DNA of 64,000 nucleotides from JALZUV01 sp964654855. GTDB lineage: Bacteria > Pseudomonadota > Alphaproteobacteria > Rickettsiales > JALZUV01. Below are positions 1 to 8,842 of this stretch, piece after piece. Under the pieces are notes generated by a model that ran no database searches, was not told the DNA's origin, and saw only the letters and a list, made by a program, of their open reading frames with translations. The stretch is from positions 169,065 to 233,064 of the forward strand of contig CAZZJS010000003.1 of NCBI GenBank assembly GCA_964654855.1, written 5' to 3'. How positions within the stretch are numbered: position 1 is the stretch's first letter; the number at the start of each line of letters is the position of its first letter. The position numbers and the translations under genes were made by a program.

Positions 1-491
1 GTTATCATGTGAAGGATCCTGAACGTTATGGCGTGGTAGCATTTGACGATAAGGGTATCGCCACTTCGATTGAGGAAAAGCCAGAGCAGCCGAAATCGAA
101 CTGGGCGGTAACAGGCCTGTATTTTTACGATAACCAAGTGGTCGAAATTTCAAAAGGTTTGAAACCATCTCCGCGTGGGGAGCTTGAAATTACCGATGTG
201 AATCGCGTTTATCTTGAGCAAAGCCAATTACAGGTAAAACGCCTAGGTCGTGGTACCGCATGGCTTGATACGGGAACACCGGATTCGCTCATTTCAGCCG
301 CGCAGTTCGTGCAAACGATTGAGGCGCGTCAAGGCCTGAAGATCGCCTGTATTGAAGAGGTGGCTTATAAGCAAGGTTATGTGAATCGTGCGGGGTTTGA
401 AGCCTTGATTACGAAATATGGTAAGCATGATTACGCGCAATATCTCCGGAGTTTGTTGAGCGATGCCGTGAGAGAAATTGATGCCAGCTGA
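1..491 (+). CDS. rfbA: Glucose-1-phosphate thymidylyltransferase, C-terminal part
   Basis: This is the first enzyme of dTDP-L-rhamnose synthesis, making dTDP-glucose from glucose 1-phosphate and dTTP. The gene is cut by the left edge: the open frame already reads Tyr-His-Val-Lys-Asp-Pro-Glu-Arg-Tyr-Gly at its start, which matches the middle of RmlA proteins (YHVKDPERYGVV), so the GTG at 9 is not a true start. The visible 160 residues hold EEKP, GLYFYD, GELEITDVN and WLDTGTPDSL, all typical of the RmlA C-terminal half. It overlaps the start of rfbD. Family assignment is secure; only the N-terminal nucleotide-binding half is missing. Confidence 0.95.
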   Translation, partial: YHVKDPERYGVVAFDDKGIATSIEEKPEQPKSNWAVTGLYFYDNQVVEISKGLKPSPRGELEITDVNRVYLEQSQLQVKRLGRGTAWLDTGTPDSLISAAQFVQTIEARQGLKIACIEEVAYKQGYVNRAGFEALITKYGKHDYAQYLRSLLSDAVREIDAS

Positions 492-1365
492 TATGCTTAC
501 ACGCCCGCTTATTCTGGGTAAGAATGGCCAGTTGGGCTGTGCTTTGGCGGAGTTGATGCCACAAGCGAAACTGATGGGGCGTAAAGAATTAGACCTTAGC
601 TTGATCGAATTAGTGCCTCAGAATGTCGCGTTCCATAAGCCGAGCATCGTATTTAATGCGAGCGCTTACACTGCGGTAGATAAAGCTGAAGAAGAGGAGC
701 CAATGGCGCATTTAATCAATGCGAATGCACCTGCGGTGATTGCAGCCTATTGTGCGGTGAAAGGGATTCCGTTTATTCATTATTCGACGGATTATGTTTT
801 CGACGGTAGCGGTGATGAGCCGTGGAGCGAGGATAATACGCCCGATCCCCTTAACGCTTATGGTCGCAGTAAATTAAAAGGCGAAGATATGGTGCTAAAA
901 ACCGATGTAGATACGATGATATTTCGTACCTCATGGGTCTATGATGCGCATGGAAAGAACTTTGTGAATACGATGCTGCGATTAGCCAAAGAGCGCGAAG
1001 AGTTAAGTGTCGTGAATGATCAGATTGGCTGCCCGACTTATGCGCCGCATTTAGCGGCAGCATCCTTATTGGCGGTGGAGAGTGCCTCACGTTCAGCACG
1101 CTTCCCAACGGGGGTCTATCATCTAGGGGGTGGGGGTGAGCCAACTTCATGGCATGGATTTGCCGAAGCTATATTTAAAGAATATTCGGGCGGGCTGGCG
1201 ATTAAGAAGGTCAAAGGTATTCCGACGAGCGAATACCCAACTCCGGCGGAGCGGCCATTGAATTCGCGGTTGAATTGCGGTAAAGCAAAAACGATTTTAG
1301 GCGTTGAAATGCCAGATTGGCGTGAAGGTTTAAAAGAATGCATGAAGGAAATTGAAAAAGCATGA
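481..1365 (+). CDS. rfbD: dTDP-4-dehydrorhamnose reductase
   Basis: This enzyme catalyses the last step of dTDP-L-rhamnose synthesis, NAD(P)H-dependent reduction of dTDP-4-dehydrorhamnose. It is an extended short-chain dehydrogenase: the nucleotide-binding GKNGQLG lies near the N-terminus, followed by STDYVFDG and YGRSKLKGE, which carries the catalytic Tyr-x3-Lys pair. FRTSWVYDAHGKNFV is also an RmlD signature. The ATG at 481 overlaps the rfbA stop; another ATG at 493 is possible. A TTG at 478 also extends the frame but is less likely. The length of about 294 residues fits the family, and the gene overlaps rfbC by four bases, indicating translational coupling. Confidence 0.95.
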   Translation: MPADMLTRPLILGKNGQLGCALAELMPQAKLMGRKELDLSLIELVPQNVAFHKPSIVFNASAYTAVDKAEEEEPMAHLINANAPAVIAAYCAVKGIPFIHYSTDYVFDGSGDEPWSEDNTPDPLNAYGRSKLKGEDMVLKTDVDTMIFRTSWVYDAHGKNFVNTMLRLAKEREELSVVNDQIGCPTYAPHLAAASLLAVESASRSARFPTGVYHLGGGGEPTSWHGFAEAIFKEYSGGLAIKKVKGIPTSEYPTPAERPLNSRLNCGKAKTILGVEMPDWREGLKECMKEIEKA

Positions 1366-1913
1366 ATATTGTAGATGGTGATATTGAAGGCCTGAAAGTT
1401 GTAGAACTAGCATTGCATGGGGATGCACGTGGGTTCTTTGTGGAGCGTTATTCTGAAGCAAAATTTGCAGATGCAGGTTTACCGACGCAATGGTCGCAAG
1501 ATAACCACTCGCGTTCTGCGCCTGGCGTGTTGCGTGGTTTGCATTGGCAGAGTAATCCGGCGCAAGGCAAGCTTGTGGGGGTTACACGTGGTAAAGTATG
1601 GGATGTAGCGGTGGATATCCGTCCAGATTCATCCACTTACGGCAAATGGCAAGGCGTTGAGCTATCTGATGTAAATGGCCGTTTGTTCTGGATTCCTCCA
1701 GGCTTTGCACATGGTTTCTGTGTGTTGGGTGACGAACCTGCTGATATGCTCTATAAAGTGACGGGATTGTATAATGCCGCGGGCGAAGGCGGCTTGATGT
1801 ATAATGATCCTGAATTGGCCGTTGACTGGCCGCTTAAAAACCCTCAAATTTCCACGCGAGATGAAGGTTTAATGACTTTCGCGCAATATAAGGAGAATCC
1901 TGTCCAATGGTAA
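1362..1913 (+). CDS. rfbC: dTDP-4-dehydrorhamnose 3,5-epimerase
   Basis: This is a cupin-fold epimerase that converts dTDP-4-dehydro-6-deoxyglucose to the rhamno configuration. It shows the family landmarks GDARGFFVERY near the N-terminus, QDNHSRSAPGVLRGLHWQ (with the catalytic His of LRGLHWQ), VDIRPDSSTYGKW and FWIPPGFAHGF. At 183 residues it is of normal family length. It starts within the rfbD stop (ATGA overlap) and its stop overlaps the start of the next gene. The rfbB dehydratase that completes the pathway is not in the window and may lie left of the edge. Confidence 0.96.
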   Translation: MNIVDGDIEGLKVVELALHGDARGFFVERYSEAKFADAGLPTQWSQDNHSRSAPGVLRGLHWQSNPAQGKLVGVTRGKVWDVAVDIRPDSSTYGKWQGVELSDVNGRLFWIPPGFAHGFCVLGDEPADMLYKVTGLYNAAGEGGLMYNDPELAVDWPLKNPQISTRDEGLMTFAQYKENPVQW

Positions 1914-3721
1914 CGACTGTATCTGTGGTAATGACCACCTATCAAACCGGTGAAGCATTGAAATTCGCCGTCGATTCGGTATTGGGGCAAAAGAATTTAG
2001 CAGAGTTGGTGATTGTTGATAATGGCAACCCTGAGGAAATGCTTGGCTGGTTGCGTGAGACTGAAAGCGCGCAGAAGAAAGTTAAGTTGATCACAGGTCA
2101 CGGCAATATTGGTTTTGGTGCGGCATGTAACCTTGGCGCGAAAGAGGCGAATGGCGACATTTTGCTTTTTTTAAATCCGGATGGGATTTTACCTGCTAAT
2201 GCACTGAAAACTTTTGCAACGGCGCTCGATAAGAATGAAGAAGCGTGGATGGTTGGTGGGCGTTTGCGTAATCCTGATGCATCTGAGCAGCGCGGTGGTC
2301 GCCGAAATTTGCTAACGCCTCATACAGCACTCGCGGAGACGTTGCGCCTCGATATGGCATTGAGTTGGGATCGTCTCAACTTGCATGAAGAAAAATTACC
2401 GGAAGAGATTACTGAAGTTCCAGCCATCTCTGGTGCATGTATGGCGATTCGCCGCGAGCGTTTTGAAGAGTTGGAAGGTTTTGATGAAGCTTACTTTTTG
2501 CATGTAGAAGATCTCGATCTTTGCCGTCGTATTCAAGATGCGGGCGGTAAAATTCTCTTCGTACCAAATGTAGATATCGTGCATATCAAAGGTTCAAGCA
2601 ATGCTTCGTTCTTCTTTGTCGAATGGCAAAAAGCGAAAGGTTTTATGACCTATTTCGATAAGTTCGAAAATAAGCTGATGTGGCTATTTATGTGCGTACT
2701 TGTACTGATTAATTTCGGTGTGAAATCATTGTGGATGCTGTTGAAGCGTATTCTGCCAGAGAATAAAGATCGTGCACGTGCGGAGCGTCGTTTAATGTGG
2801 CTTCATCGTCATCTGCGCAGTGATCATAAAGATAATGCTATTCATAAAGGTAAAACTTATTTAGTGACAGGGTCAACCTCGCAAGTTGGTGTTTGTACGA
2901 TTGGGCATTTATTAGCCTTGGGTGCAAAAGTGGTGGCCGTAGAACATAAAACGAAGCTTTATTTTGAGCATCCAAATTTGAGTTGGGTGAAGGGCAACCT
3001 CGAAAAAGGCAAGCTCGATTTAGGTAAACATAAGCCTGAAGCAGTGATTCATTGTGCGCCAATGTGGATGTTAAAACCAGCACTCGCTGAGATGTTTAAT
3101 GCGCGTATTAAACGTGTTATTGCTTTTAGTTCAACGAGTGTGTTCGTGAAAATTTATTCTGGTAATGCGGCTGAACGCGATACAGTGAAAGCGCTCGAAG
3201 AAGCAGAACTTCACTTGGCTGAACGTTGCCAGAAAGCGGGTGCGAGTTTCACTATTCTTCGCCCAACCATGATTTATGGCCTTGGGCTTGATGAGAATGT
3301 AACTCAAATTTCTGACTTTGCACGCCGTTACCATTTCTTCCCACTTTATCCGCCAGCTGATGGGCGTCGTATGCCGGTACATGCGGATGATCTCGCGCAA
3401 ATGGCGATTAAAGTCATTAGTAACACCAAGACGCATAATAAGAGCTATAATATTGGCGGTGGTGAAGTGCTTGGTTATCGCGCGATGGTGGAGCGTATCT
3501 TCCTCGCGCTAGGTCAACGCCCGCGAACGGTTAAGTTTAAATATTTGCCGATGATTCTCGATTTTATTGGTAAGTGGTTCTTCGGCGGCAAAATCAACGG
3601 CGAGATGGCGCGTCGTATGAATGAAGATATGGTGTTTGTTGAAGCTGAAACGCGTCGCGATTTTGCGTTCAAGCCGCGTGGATTCCTTGAGGGTGGTAAG
3701 TCTGATCTAGGGCAGTTCTAA
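1907..3721 (+). CDS. GT2 glycosyltransferase fused to an SDR-type epimerase/dehydratase
   Basis: The protein has two domains. Residues about 1-245 form a family-2 glycosyltransferase resembling rhamnosyltransferases: VSVVMTTY, VIVDNG, GNIGFGAACNLG, the LNPDG metal/nucleotide-site region at 89-93, and an HVEDLDL acidic motif near 200. A hydrophobic segment at about 257-279 and a basic stretch follow. Residues about 316-604 are an extended SDR domain with TGSTSQVG, SSTSVF and LRPTMIYGLG, plus an HADDLA motif. The SDR glycine motif is unusual and the Tyr-x3-Lys catalytic pair is not evident, so the second domain may be a degenerate or non-standard dehydrogenase. Position directly after rfbADC suggests it builds a rhamnose-containing glycan at the inner membrane; the substrate is unknown. 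Confidence 0.8.
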   Translation: MVTTVSVVMTTYQTGEALKFAVDSVLGQKNLAELVIVDNGNPEEMLGWLRETESAQKKVKLITGHGNIGFGAACNLGAKEANGDILLFLNPDGILPANALKTFATALDKNEEAWMVGGRLRNPDASEQRGGRRNLLTPHTALAETLRLDMALSWDRLNLHEEKLPEEITEVPAISGACMAIRRERFEELEGFDEAYFLHVEDLDLCRRIQDAGGKILFVPNVDIVHIKGSSNASFFFVEWQKAKGFMTYFDKFENKLMWLFMCVLVLINFGVKSLWMLLKRILPENKDRARAERRLMWLHRHLRSDHKDNAIHKGKTYLVTGSTSQVGVCTIGHLLALGAKVVAVEHKTKLYFEHPNLSWVKGNLEKGKLDLGKHKPEAVIHCAPMWMLKPALAEMFNARIKRVIAFSSTSVFVKIYSGNAAERDTVKALEEAELHLAERCQKAGASFTILRPTMIYGLGLDENVTQISDFARRYHFFPLYPPADGRRMPVHADDLAQMAIKVISNTKTHNKSYNIGGGEVLGYRAMVERIFLALGQRPRTVKFKYLPMILDFIGKWFFGGKINGEMARRMNEDMVFVEAETRRDFAFKPRGFLEGGKSDLGQF

Positions 3722-4587
3722 TGGGCGTTGTTTATGTGAACGGCGTCTATCAGGATGTGGCAGATGCGGTCATCCCTATGGAAGATCGCGCGCATCAATT
3801 TGCGGATGGCGTGTATGAAGTTATCGCCTTTTTCAATGGTAAGTTTTTGGATGCGAAACCGCATTTAGACCGCCTCGATTATTCGTGTGGTGAGTTGAAA
3901 ATTACCAATCCGTACAGTCATGCGCAGTGGATGGAGATTCTAACCCAAATGGTCGAACGTAACGAGTATGAGCATGGTGGGGTTTATCTGCAAGTGTCGC
4001 GTGGCACGCAATCGCGCAATCATGTTTATACGGATGCAGTGAAACCGAATGTGACACTTTCTGCTTTTGGTCAAAAAACACCGAGTAAAGAACTGACAGA
4101 GCAGGGGGGGAGCGTGATTACCTATCCTGATTTACGTTGGAAGCGTTGCGATATCAAAACGACAGGGCTCCTCGGCAATGTGATGGCAAAGCAAGCAGCC
4201 ACTGAAGCAGATGCTCGCGAAGCAATTTTGATTAAAGACAATGGCGATGTGTCGGAAGCTTCTGTTTCGAACTTCTTTATCGTCAAAGATGGTGTGGTGC
4301 AGACCCATCCATCCACGAATGAAATTTTAAGCGGCATTGCCCGTGAAGTGACATTGCGAATTGCTCAAGATATGCAGATTCAAGTGCTAGAGAAGTCTTT
4401 TACTAAAGAAGAAATGTTTGCGGCAGATGAGGCTTTTTTAACAGGGACAACGACGAATATTCTACCTGTTGTCAAAGTGGATGATTCAATCATTGGTAAC
4501 GCAAAACCAGGGGCAATTACTTTGCGTTTATTGGATGGTTTTATTGAGCATATTAAAACACAAACAGGTTACACTTTATGGAGTTAG
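3721..4587 (+). CDS. dat: D-amino-acid (D-alanine) transaminase
   Basis: This is a class IV PLP-dependent aminotransferase that interconverts D-amino acids and 2-oxo acids, supplying D-alanine or D-glutamate for the cell wall. The N-terminus VYVNG, then RAHQFADGVYEVI, LQVSRG, and CDIKTTGLLGNVMAKQ (with the candidate PLP lysine) and VSEASVSNFFIV are typical of D-alanine transaminase rather than IlvE. At 288 residues it has normal length. Its ATG overlaps the upstream TAA (TAATG), so it is co-translated with the polysaccharide operon. A branched-chain or 4-amino-4-deoxychorismate activity cannot be excluded by sequence reading alone. Confidence 0.85.
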   Translation: MGVVYVNGVYQDVADAVIPMEDRAHQFADGVYEVIAFFNGKFLDAKPHLDRLDYSCGELKITNPYSHAQWMEILTQMVERNEYEHGGVYLQVSRGTQSRNHVYTDAVKPNVTLSAFGQKTPSKELTEQGGSVITYPDLRWKRCDIKTTGLLGNVMAKQAATEADAREAILIKDNGDVSEASVSNFFIVKDGVVQTHPSTNEILSGIAREVTLRIAQDMQIQVLEKSFTKEEMFAADEAFLTGTTTNILPVVKVDDSIIGNAKPGAITLRLLDGFIEHIKTQTGYTLWS

Positions 4588-5234
4588 TAAAACCAAAAGC
4601 GATTCTTTTTGATTGGGACAACACGCTCGTTGATACATGGCCGGTGATTCATGAAGCGCTGGCTTATTGTTTCCGTAAAATGGATAAAGAACCGTGGACG
4701 CTAGATGAAGTGAAAGTCAAAGTTCAACAATCCATGCGTGATTATTTTCCCGTTCTATTTGGTGATCGTTGGGAAGAAGCAGGGCAGTATTATTTGGATG
4801 GTTACGCACAAGTGCATAAGGATCGTCTAGTGGCGATTGAGGGTGCGGAAGATGTGCTAAAAGCGATTCAAGCGGCTGGCCTCTATCAAGCAGTGGTGAG
4901 TAATAAAAAAGGCCCAACATTGCGAGTTGAAGCGGAGCATATTGACTGGGCGCATTATTTTAAGGCAGTGGTTGGCGCGGATGATGCAGCCAATGATAAG
5001 CCTCATCCAGACCATGCCATCATGGCGCTAGAGCATTACCCGCATCCGCATGGTGATGATATTTGGTTTATTGGAGACAGTGCGGTGGATATGGAAATTG
5101 CGAAAAATGCAGGCTATACGGCTATCTTTTACGGTACGCAGGCAAAGGCTGAGACAGTGGCACATCCAATCCATGCGGTAGTGGAGAATCAAGCAGAGCT
5201 ACTCGCACTCGTTAAAAGTGCGATTGCAGGTTAA
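4578..5234 (+). CDS. HAD-family hydrolase, phosphoglycolate-phosphatase-like
   Basis: This is a haloacid-dehalogenase superfamily phosphatase. Motif I is FDWDNTLVDTW near residue 11 with the two catalytic Asp residues, motif II is VVSNKKG, the motif III Lys is in NDKPHPD, and motif IV is IGDSAVDMEIAKNAG. The helical cap between motifs I and II is of the Gph/subclass I type. It overlaps the dat stop by 10 bases and ends the left operon, converging on lysC. The substrate is not determined by the sequence; phosphoglycolate or a sugar phosphate is plausible. Confidence 0.85.
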   Translation: MELVKPKAILFDWDNTLVDTWPVIHEALAYCFRKMDKEPWTLDEVKVKVQQSMRDYFPVLFGDRWEEAGQYYLDGYAQVHKDRLVAIEGAEDVLKAIQAAGLYQAVVSNKKGPTLRVEAEHIDWAHYFKAVVGADDAANDKPHPDHAIMALEHYPHPHGDDIWFIGDSAVDMEIAKNAGYTAIFYGTQAKAETVAHPIHAVVENQAELLALVKSAIAG

Positions 5235-6484
5235 CCTGTTTCTACTTTTGGTTCTGCATCTAGCTCGAATGCGCTATGGAGTGCGCGCAAGGCGAGTTCA
5301 GTATATTCTTCTTCAATCAAGACACTGATTTTGATTTCTGACGTTGAAATAACGAGGATGTTGACACCCTTCTCAGCCAGTGTCGTAAACATTGTGGTCG
5401 CAACACCTGCGTGAGAGCGCATACCCACACCAATCACCGATACTTTAGAAACGCCTGAATCAGAGTGTAGATTTTCAAATCCGATTTCATCTTTTGCCGC
5501 TTCCATCACTTCCAATGTTTTGGCAAGATCACCTTGTGGCACGGTGAAAGTCATATCGGTGCGTGAACCATCTTCGGATACGTTTTGGACAATCATATCC
5601 ACGTTGATTTCCGCTTCGCCTTCGCCTAATGGTCCAAAGATTTTGGCAGAAATCCCTGGTACGTTGGCTACATTGGTCAGCGTTACCCTTGCGTCATCGC
5701 GGCTATAGGTAATGCCAGTTACTCGTCTACGTTCTAACACTTCATTTTCCTCTACTAATAAGGTTCCTGGTTCGTCAGAGAAGGTGGAAAGTACCTGCAC
5801 TGTGACACCATAATTCATGGCCATTTCAACCGAGCGCGTTTGTAAAACTTTCGCACCCTGACTGGCCATTTCTAAAATTTCTTCATAAGCGACTTTTTGT
5901 AATTTGCGCGCCGCTTTTACAATGCGTGGATCAGTCGTGTAGATGCCATCAACATCGGTATAGATATCGCAACGGTCAGCCTTGAGCGCTGCTGCGATGG
6001 CAACTGCAGTGGTATCTGATCCGCCACGACCTAGCGTGGCGATGCGGTTATCAGCCGTAATACCTTGGAAGCCTGCCACCACGATTACTTCGCCGCGATT
6101 AAGCGCCTCATGCATCATGTCCGTATCAATAGCTTCAATACGTGCGCGACCATGACTTCCGACGGTGCGAAGAGGGAGTTGCCATCCCGCCCAACTGCGT
6201 GCGTTCACGCCTTGTTCTTGTAGGCGAAGGGCGAGGAGCCCAGAAGTGACTTGTTCGCCCGATGCTACGACGGAATCATATTCAGCCCAATTTTCTGGCT
6301 GCATAAGAGGCGACATCTCGCGACTCCATGCGGCGAGCTGGTCAGTGACGCCTGCCATGGCAGAAACTGCTACGACGACTTTATTTCCGCGATCTACTTC
6401 AGCTTTGACACGCTCCGCCACGTGACGGATTTTATCTAAATCCGCAACGGAAGTTCCGCCAAATTTCTGTACAATAAGTGTCAT
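5231..6484 (-). CDS. lysC: Aspartate kinase
   Basis: Aspartokinase phosphorylates aspartate, the first step towards lysine, threonine, methionine and diaminopimelate. The N-terminus MTLIVQKFGGTSV is the classic kinase start, so the ATG at 6484 is preferred over the upstream TTG at 6505 that adds seven residues. GRGGSDTTAVAIAAALKA and YTDVDGIYTTDPRIV form the nucleotide and aspartate sites. The C-terminal third holds two ACT domains, including SDSGVSKVSVIGVGMRSHAGV and NILVISTSEIKISVLI, which normally give allosteric inhibition by lysine and/or threonine. Its pathway partner asd lies far away at 56544. The gene is convergent with the HAD gene. Confidence 0.96.
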   Translation of the reverse strand: MTLIVQKFGGTSVADLDKIRHVAERVKAEVDRGNKVVVAVSAMAGVTDQLAAWSREMSPLMQPENWAEYDSVVASGEQVTSGLLALRLQEQGVNARSWAGWQLPLRTVGSHGRARIEAIDTDMMHEALNRGEVIVVAGFQGITADNRIATLGRGGSDTTAVAIAAALKADRCDIYTDVDGIYTTDPRIVKAARKLQKVAYEEILEMASQGAKVLQTRSVEMAMNYGVTVQVLSTFSDEPGTLLVEENEVLERRRVTGITYSRDDARVTLTNVANVPGISAKIFGPLGEGEAEINVDMIVQNVSEDGSRTDMTFTVPQGDLAKTLEVMEAAKDEIGFENLHSDSGVSKVSVIGVGMRSHAGVATTMFTTLAEKGVNILVISTSEIKISVLIEEEYTELALRALHSAFELDAEPKVETG

Positions 6485-6556
6485 AGGGCACTGGGTGTAT
6501 GCCAAGTAAAGCCTGAGTGCAACCCTAGAAAAGCGCCGTTTAGAATTGTTTTCAGG

Positions 6557-8389
6557 TTAAGGTGTCTTGATTAAGAGCTGACCATTATATTGTGCTAACG
6601 TCATTTTTTGATCCGACACTTTGAATCGGATATTTTGCAGTAGTAGTTTAAATTTCCACCCAGCTGCATTTTGGGTGCTCTCAATTTGCATAAAGTTTCG
6701 ATCTTCTTTCTTGATAGTGCCTTGAATGCTATCTCTATCTTTGAGGCGCTCATAGATAGAGATTAAATCAAATTTACCTAGTGTTTTACCTTCTTTTCGG
6801 ATGGTAATGCCCGCACCTTTGATCTCTGCTTCGAGCTTCAAGTTTGAATCTAAAAGTTCTAGTTTAGTAATTCGGCTTGTACTGTTTTTATGCGGAGTAT
6901 ATTGCGAGATACGACCTTGGTGATCGTATCCTTTGATACTGTTAAACTCGTTAGTACTTTGATGGTGATTATACGAAATCTCATGCGTATACGATTGATC
7001 GCCACCGTGGTCACGATTATATTTGGCTCTGGAAGAATTGGGGAAGCCTAGTTTTTTCATATAGTCGTAGACGTTATAATCTTTCGTCTCTGCTTTTTCC
7101 ATCTTGAAGATATTTTTCCAATCACCTTTATCGCCATGCCAATCGAGATATTCAACAGTGGAGTGGAGAGAGCTGACTTGTTTATTGGTGAAATTCTCAG
7201 GAGTATCGGTGGGATGAATTGTGCCCTCTGAATTGAGTAAGTTTGCCTCATTCAAGAGTTCAAATAAACGATCTTTCTGGCTTGATAAGCTGATCGAATG
7301 TGCGCTTAAAGGACCGTAGCTTGCAATAAAGAGTAGAATCACAATTGTTGAGGTGATCAAGTTGAATGACTTGGTTTTGGATACAAGCATGTAAAATGTT
7401 GAGGCTGTTAGCCAAAGGCCAAAAACAGCAACTAAATAGCGCTGCCATGTGACACCATATTCAGAAATACGAAACCCAATGGCAATAAATAGAAGCACAA
7501 TCGGTAGCAATAGTAGCTTAAAGAAATGGTCGCGAATTAGCTGGGCGATGGTAATGCCAGAGCGAGCTAGCGGATAACTTACCAAGTAAGTGAGCAAACC
7601 AACGCAGCTATAACTGGCGACCATGTAGGTTAAGTTGCCTTTAGGGAGCTCCATTTGAAAGAGAATTTTTGCCGCATAAGCGTAGAGAATAGCGGTGTAA
7701 ACCAGCAAGAGTGGGCAAAGCAAATATCGTACGATAAAGTTAATCCCTTTAGGGTAAGTTAGCTCCTCAGCATTTTCTTTCTCAGTTTGGGTTGGGGTAT
7801 TGGCAAGCATATAAACCGGCGCGAACAAACTTGTTCCTAAAATCCATAAAGTTGAGAAAACTTTATTGTGGATTTTAATTTCAAATAAATAACCAATGCT
7901 GGCGAGTATTGCAGAAACGCCGCCGCACAAGACCAGTGTTGATAATATGGCAAACAAAATATTTGAAGCTAGTGATGTATTATGTTGGCAGCATTCTGCA
8001 TCTTCGGCAGATTTTAAAAAATAAGGTGCGCAGAAAAGCCCGATAATAGAAGCTGTGATCAGGTAAGGTGCGCTTGGTTTATAATCATTCAGAAGGAAAA
8101 AGCTTCCGCCATAGATAATCGCAAATATGGTTCCATAAAAGATGGACTGATTTAAGGAAATATTTTGCTGTTCGCGGTAAAGCGTAAGGCAATAAGTGGT
8201 GAGCATCATACAAACGGAAAATAATTCAGCCCGTATGAAATTCTCTCCCAATATCTGTCGATCATAAAGCTGGAATAGTCCAGTTAGGGTAAGGATAGTG
8301 CTGAAAAGAAAGGTGATAGGGAAGCGGGTAATGGCTTTTTTGAAGTTTGTGTAAAAAAGCGCAATGAAATGTTTGATAAGTGCGTTCAT
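6557..8389 (-). CDS. DUF4153-type polytopic membrane protein
   Basis: This is a 610-residue protein whose first 370 or so residues contain about ten hydrophobic segments, followed by a long hydrophilic C-terminal part of about 240 residues. The layout and motifs such as GFRISEYGVTWQRYLV agree with the DUF4153 family of inner-membrane proteins, whose function is unknown. The C-terminal part contains LFELLNEANLL and many charged residues and would sit on one side of the membrane. The gene stands between lysC and rimI on the same strand. I recognise the family from its pattern but cannot assign a function. Confidence 0.7.
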   Translation of the reverse strand: MNALIKHFIALFYTNFKKAITRFPITFLFSTILTLTGLFQLYDRQILGENFIRAELFSVCMMLTTYCLTLYREQQNISLNQSIFYGTIFAIIYGGSFFLLNDYKPSAPYLITASIIGLFCAPYFLKSAEDAECCQHNTSLASNILFAILSTLVLCGGVSAILASIGYLFEIKIHNKVFSTLWILGTSLFAPVYMLANTPTQTEKENAEELTYPKGINFIVRYLLCPLLLVYTAILYAYAAKILFQMELPKGNLTYMVASYSCVGLLTYLVSYPLARSGITIAQLIRDHFFKLLLLPIVLLFIAIGFRISEYGVTWQRYLVAVFGLWLTASTFYMLVSKTKSFNLITSTIVILLFIASYGPLSAHSISLSSQKDRLFELLNEANLLNSEGTIHPTDTPENFTNKQVSSLHSTVEYLDWHGDKGDWKNIFKMEKAETKDYNVYDYMKKLGFPNSSRAKYNRDHGGDQSYTHEISYNHHQSTNEFNSIKGYDHQGRISQYTPHKNSTSRITKLELLDSNLKLEAEIKGAGITIRKEGKTLGKFDLISIYERLKDRDSIQGTIKKEDRNFMQIESTQNAAGWKFKLLLQNIRFKVSDQKMTLAQYNGQLLIKTP

Positions 8390-8416
8390 GGGGTGAGCCT
8401 AATCATAATAGGATAG

Positions 8417-8842
8417 TTAGCCAAGCGCTAGTTCCATGATGAGTGCATCTTTGCGTGTGCCATCGGGCATACCGTAATAATTCGCGCGAGTGGCGGTTTG
8501 GATGAATTTGTGTTTTTGATAGAGGGCGATGCCTGCTTCATTGCCGTCACGAACTTCGAGGAAAAAGTGAGTGATAGCTTCATCGTGCAAAATTGAAATG
8601 GCATGCTTTAACAATGTTGCAGCATGTCCTTGGCGGCGGGCATTAGGTGCAGTGGCGAGGGTAATGATTTCTGCTTCATCCGCTGCGGTACGAATGAGGA
8701 TAAAGGCGCTATCTTCGATGAGCCATCCTCGTGCGCTATTATTGAGGAGTTCGTGAAATTGTGCGGAATCCCATGCTTTAGGAAATGATTCGCTATGTAG
8801 CTGTGCTAGCCAACTCGCATCGTGTAAAGTGATCTCCCTCAC
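8417..8842 (-). CDS. rimI: GNAT N-acetyltransferase, ribosomal-protein-alanine acetyltransferase type
   Basis: This is a 141-residue GNAT-fold acetyltransferase. The acetyl-CoA loop is the R-x2-G-x-A segment in ARRQGHAATLL, and FFLEVRDGNEAGIALYQKHKF is the RimI-type core (LEVR...N..A..LY...GF). RimI acetylates the N-terminus of ribosomal protein S18. It starts with GTG at 8842, overlapping by four bases (GTGA) the stop of the upstream methyltransferase, so the two are translationally coupled. In many alphaproteobacteria rimI pairs with tsaB or map-like genes; here the partner differs, so general GNAT activity is an alternative. Confidence 0.8.
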   Translation of the reverse strand: MREITLHDASWLAQLHSESFPKAWDSAQFHELLNNSARGWLIEDSAFILIRTAADEAEIITLATAPNARRQGHAATLLKHAISILHDEAITHFFLEVRDGNEAGIALYQKHKFIQTATRANYYGMPDGTRKDALIMELALG

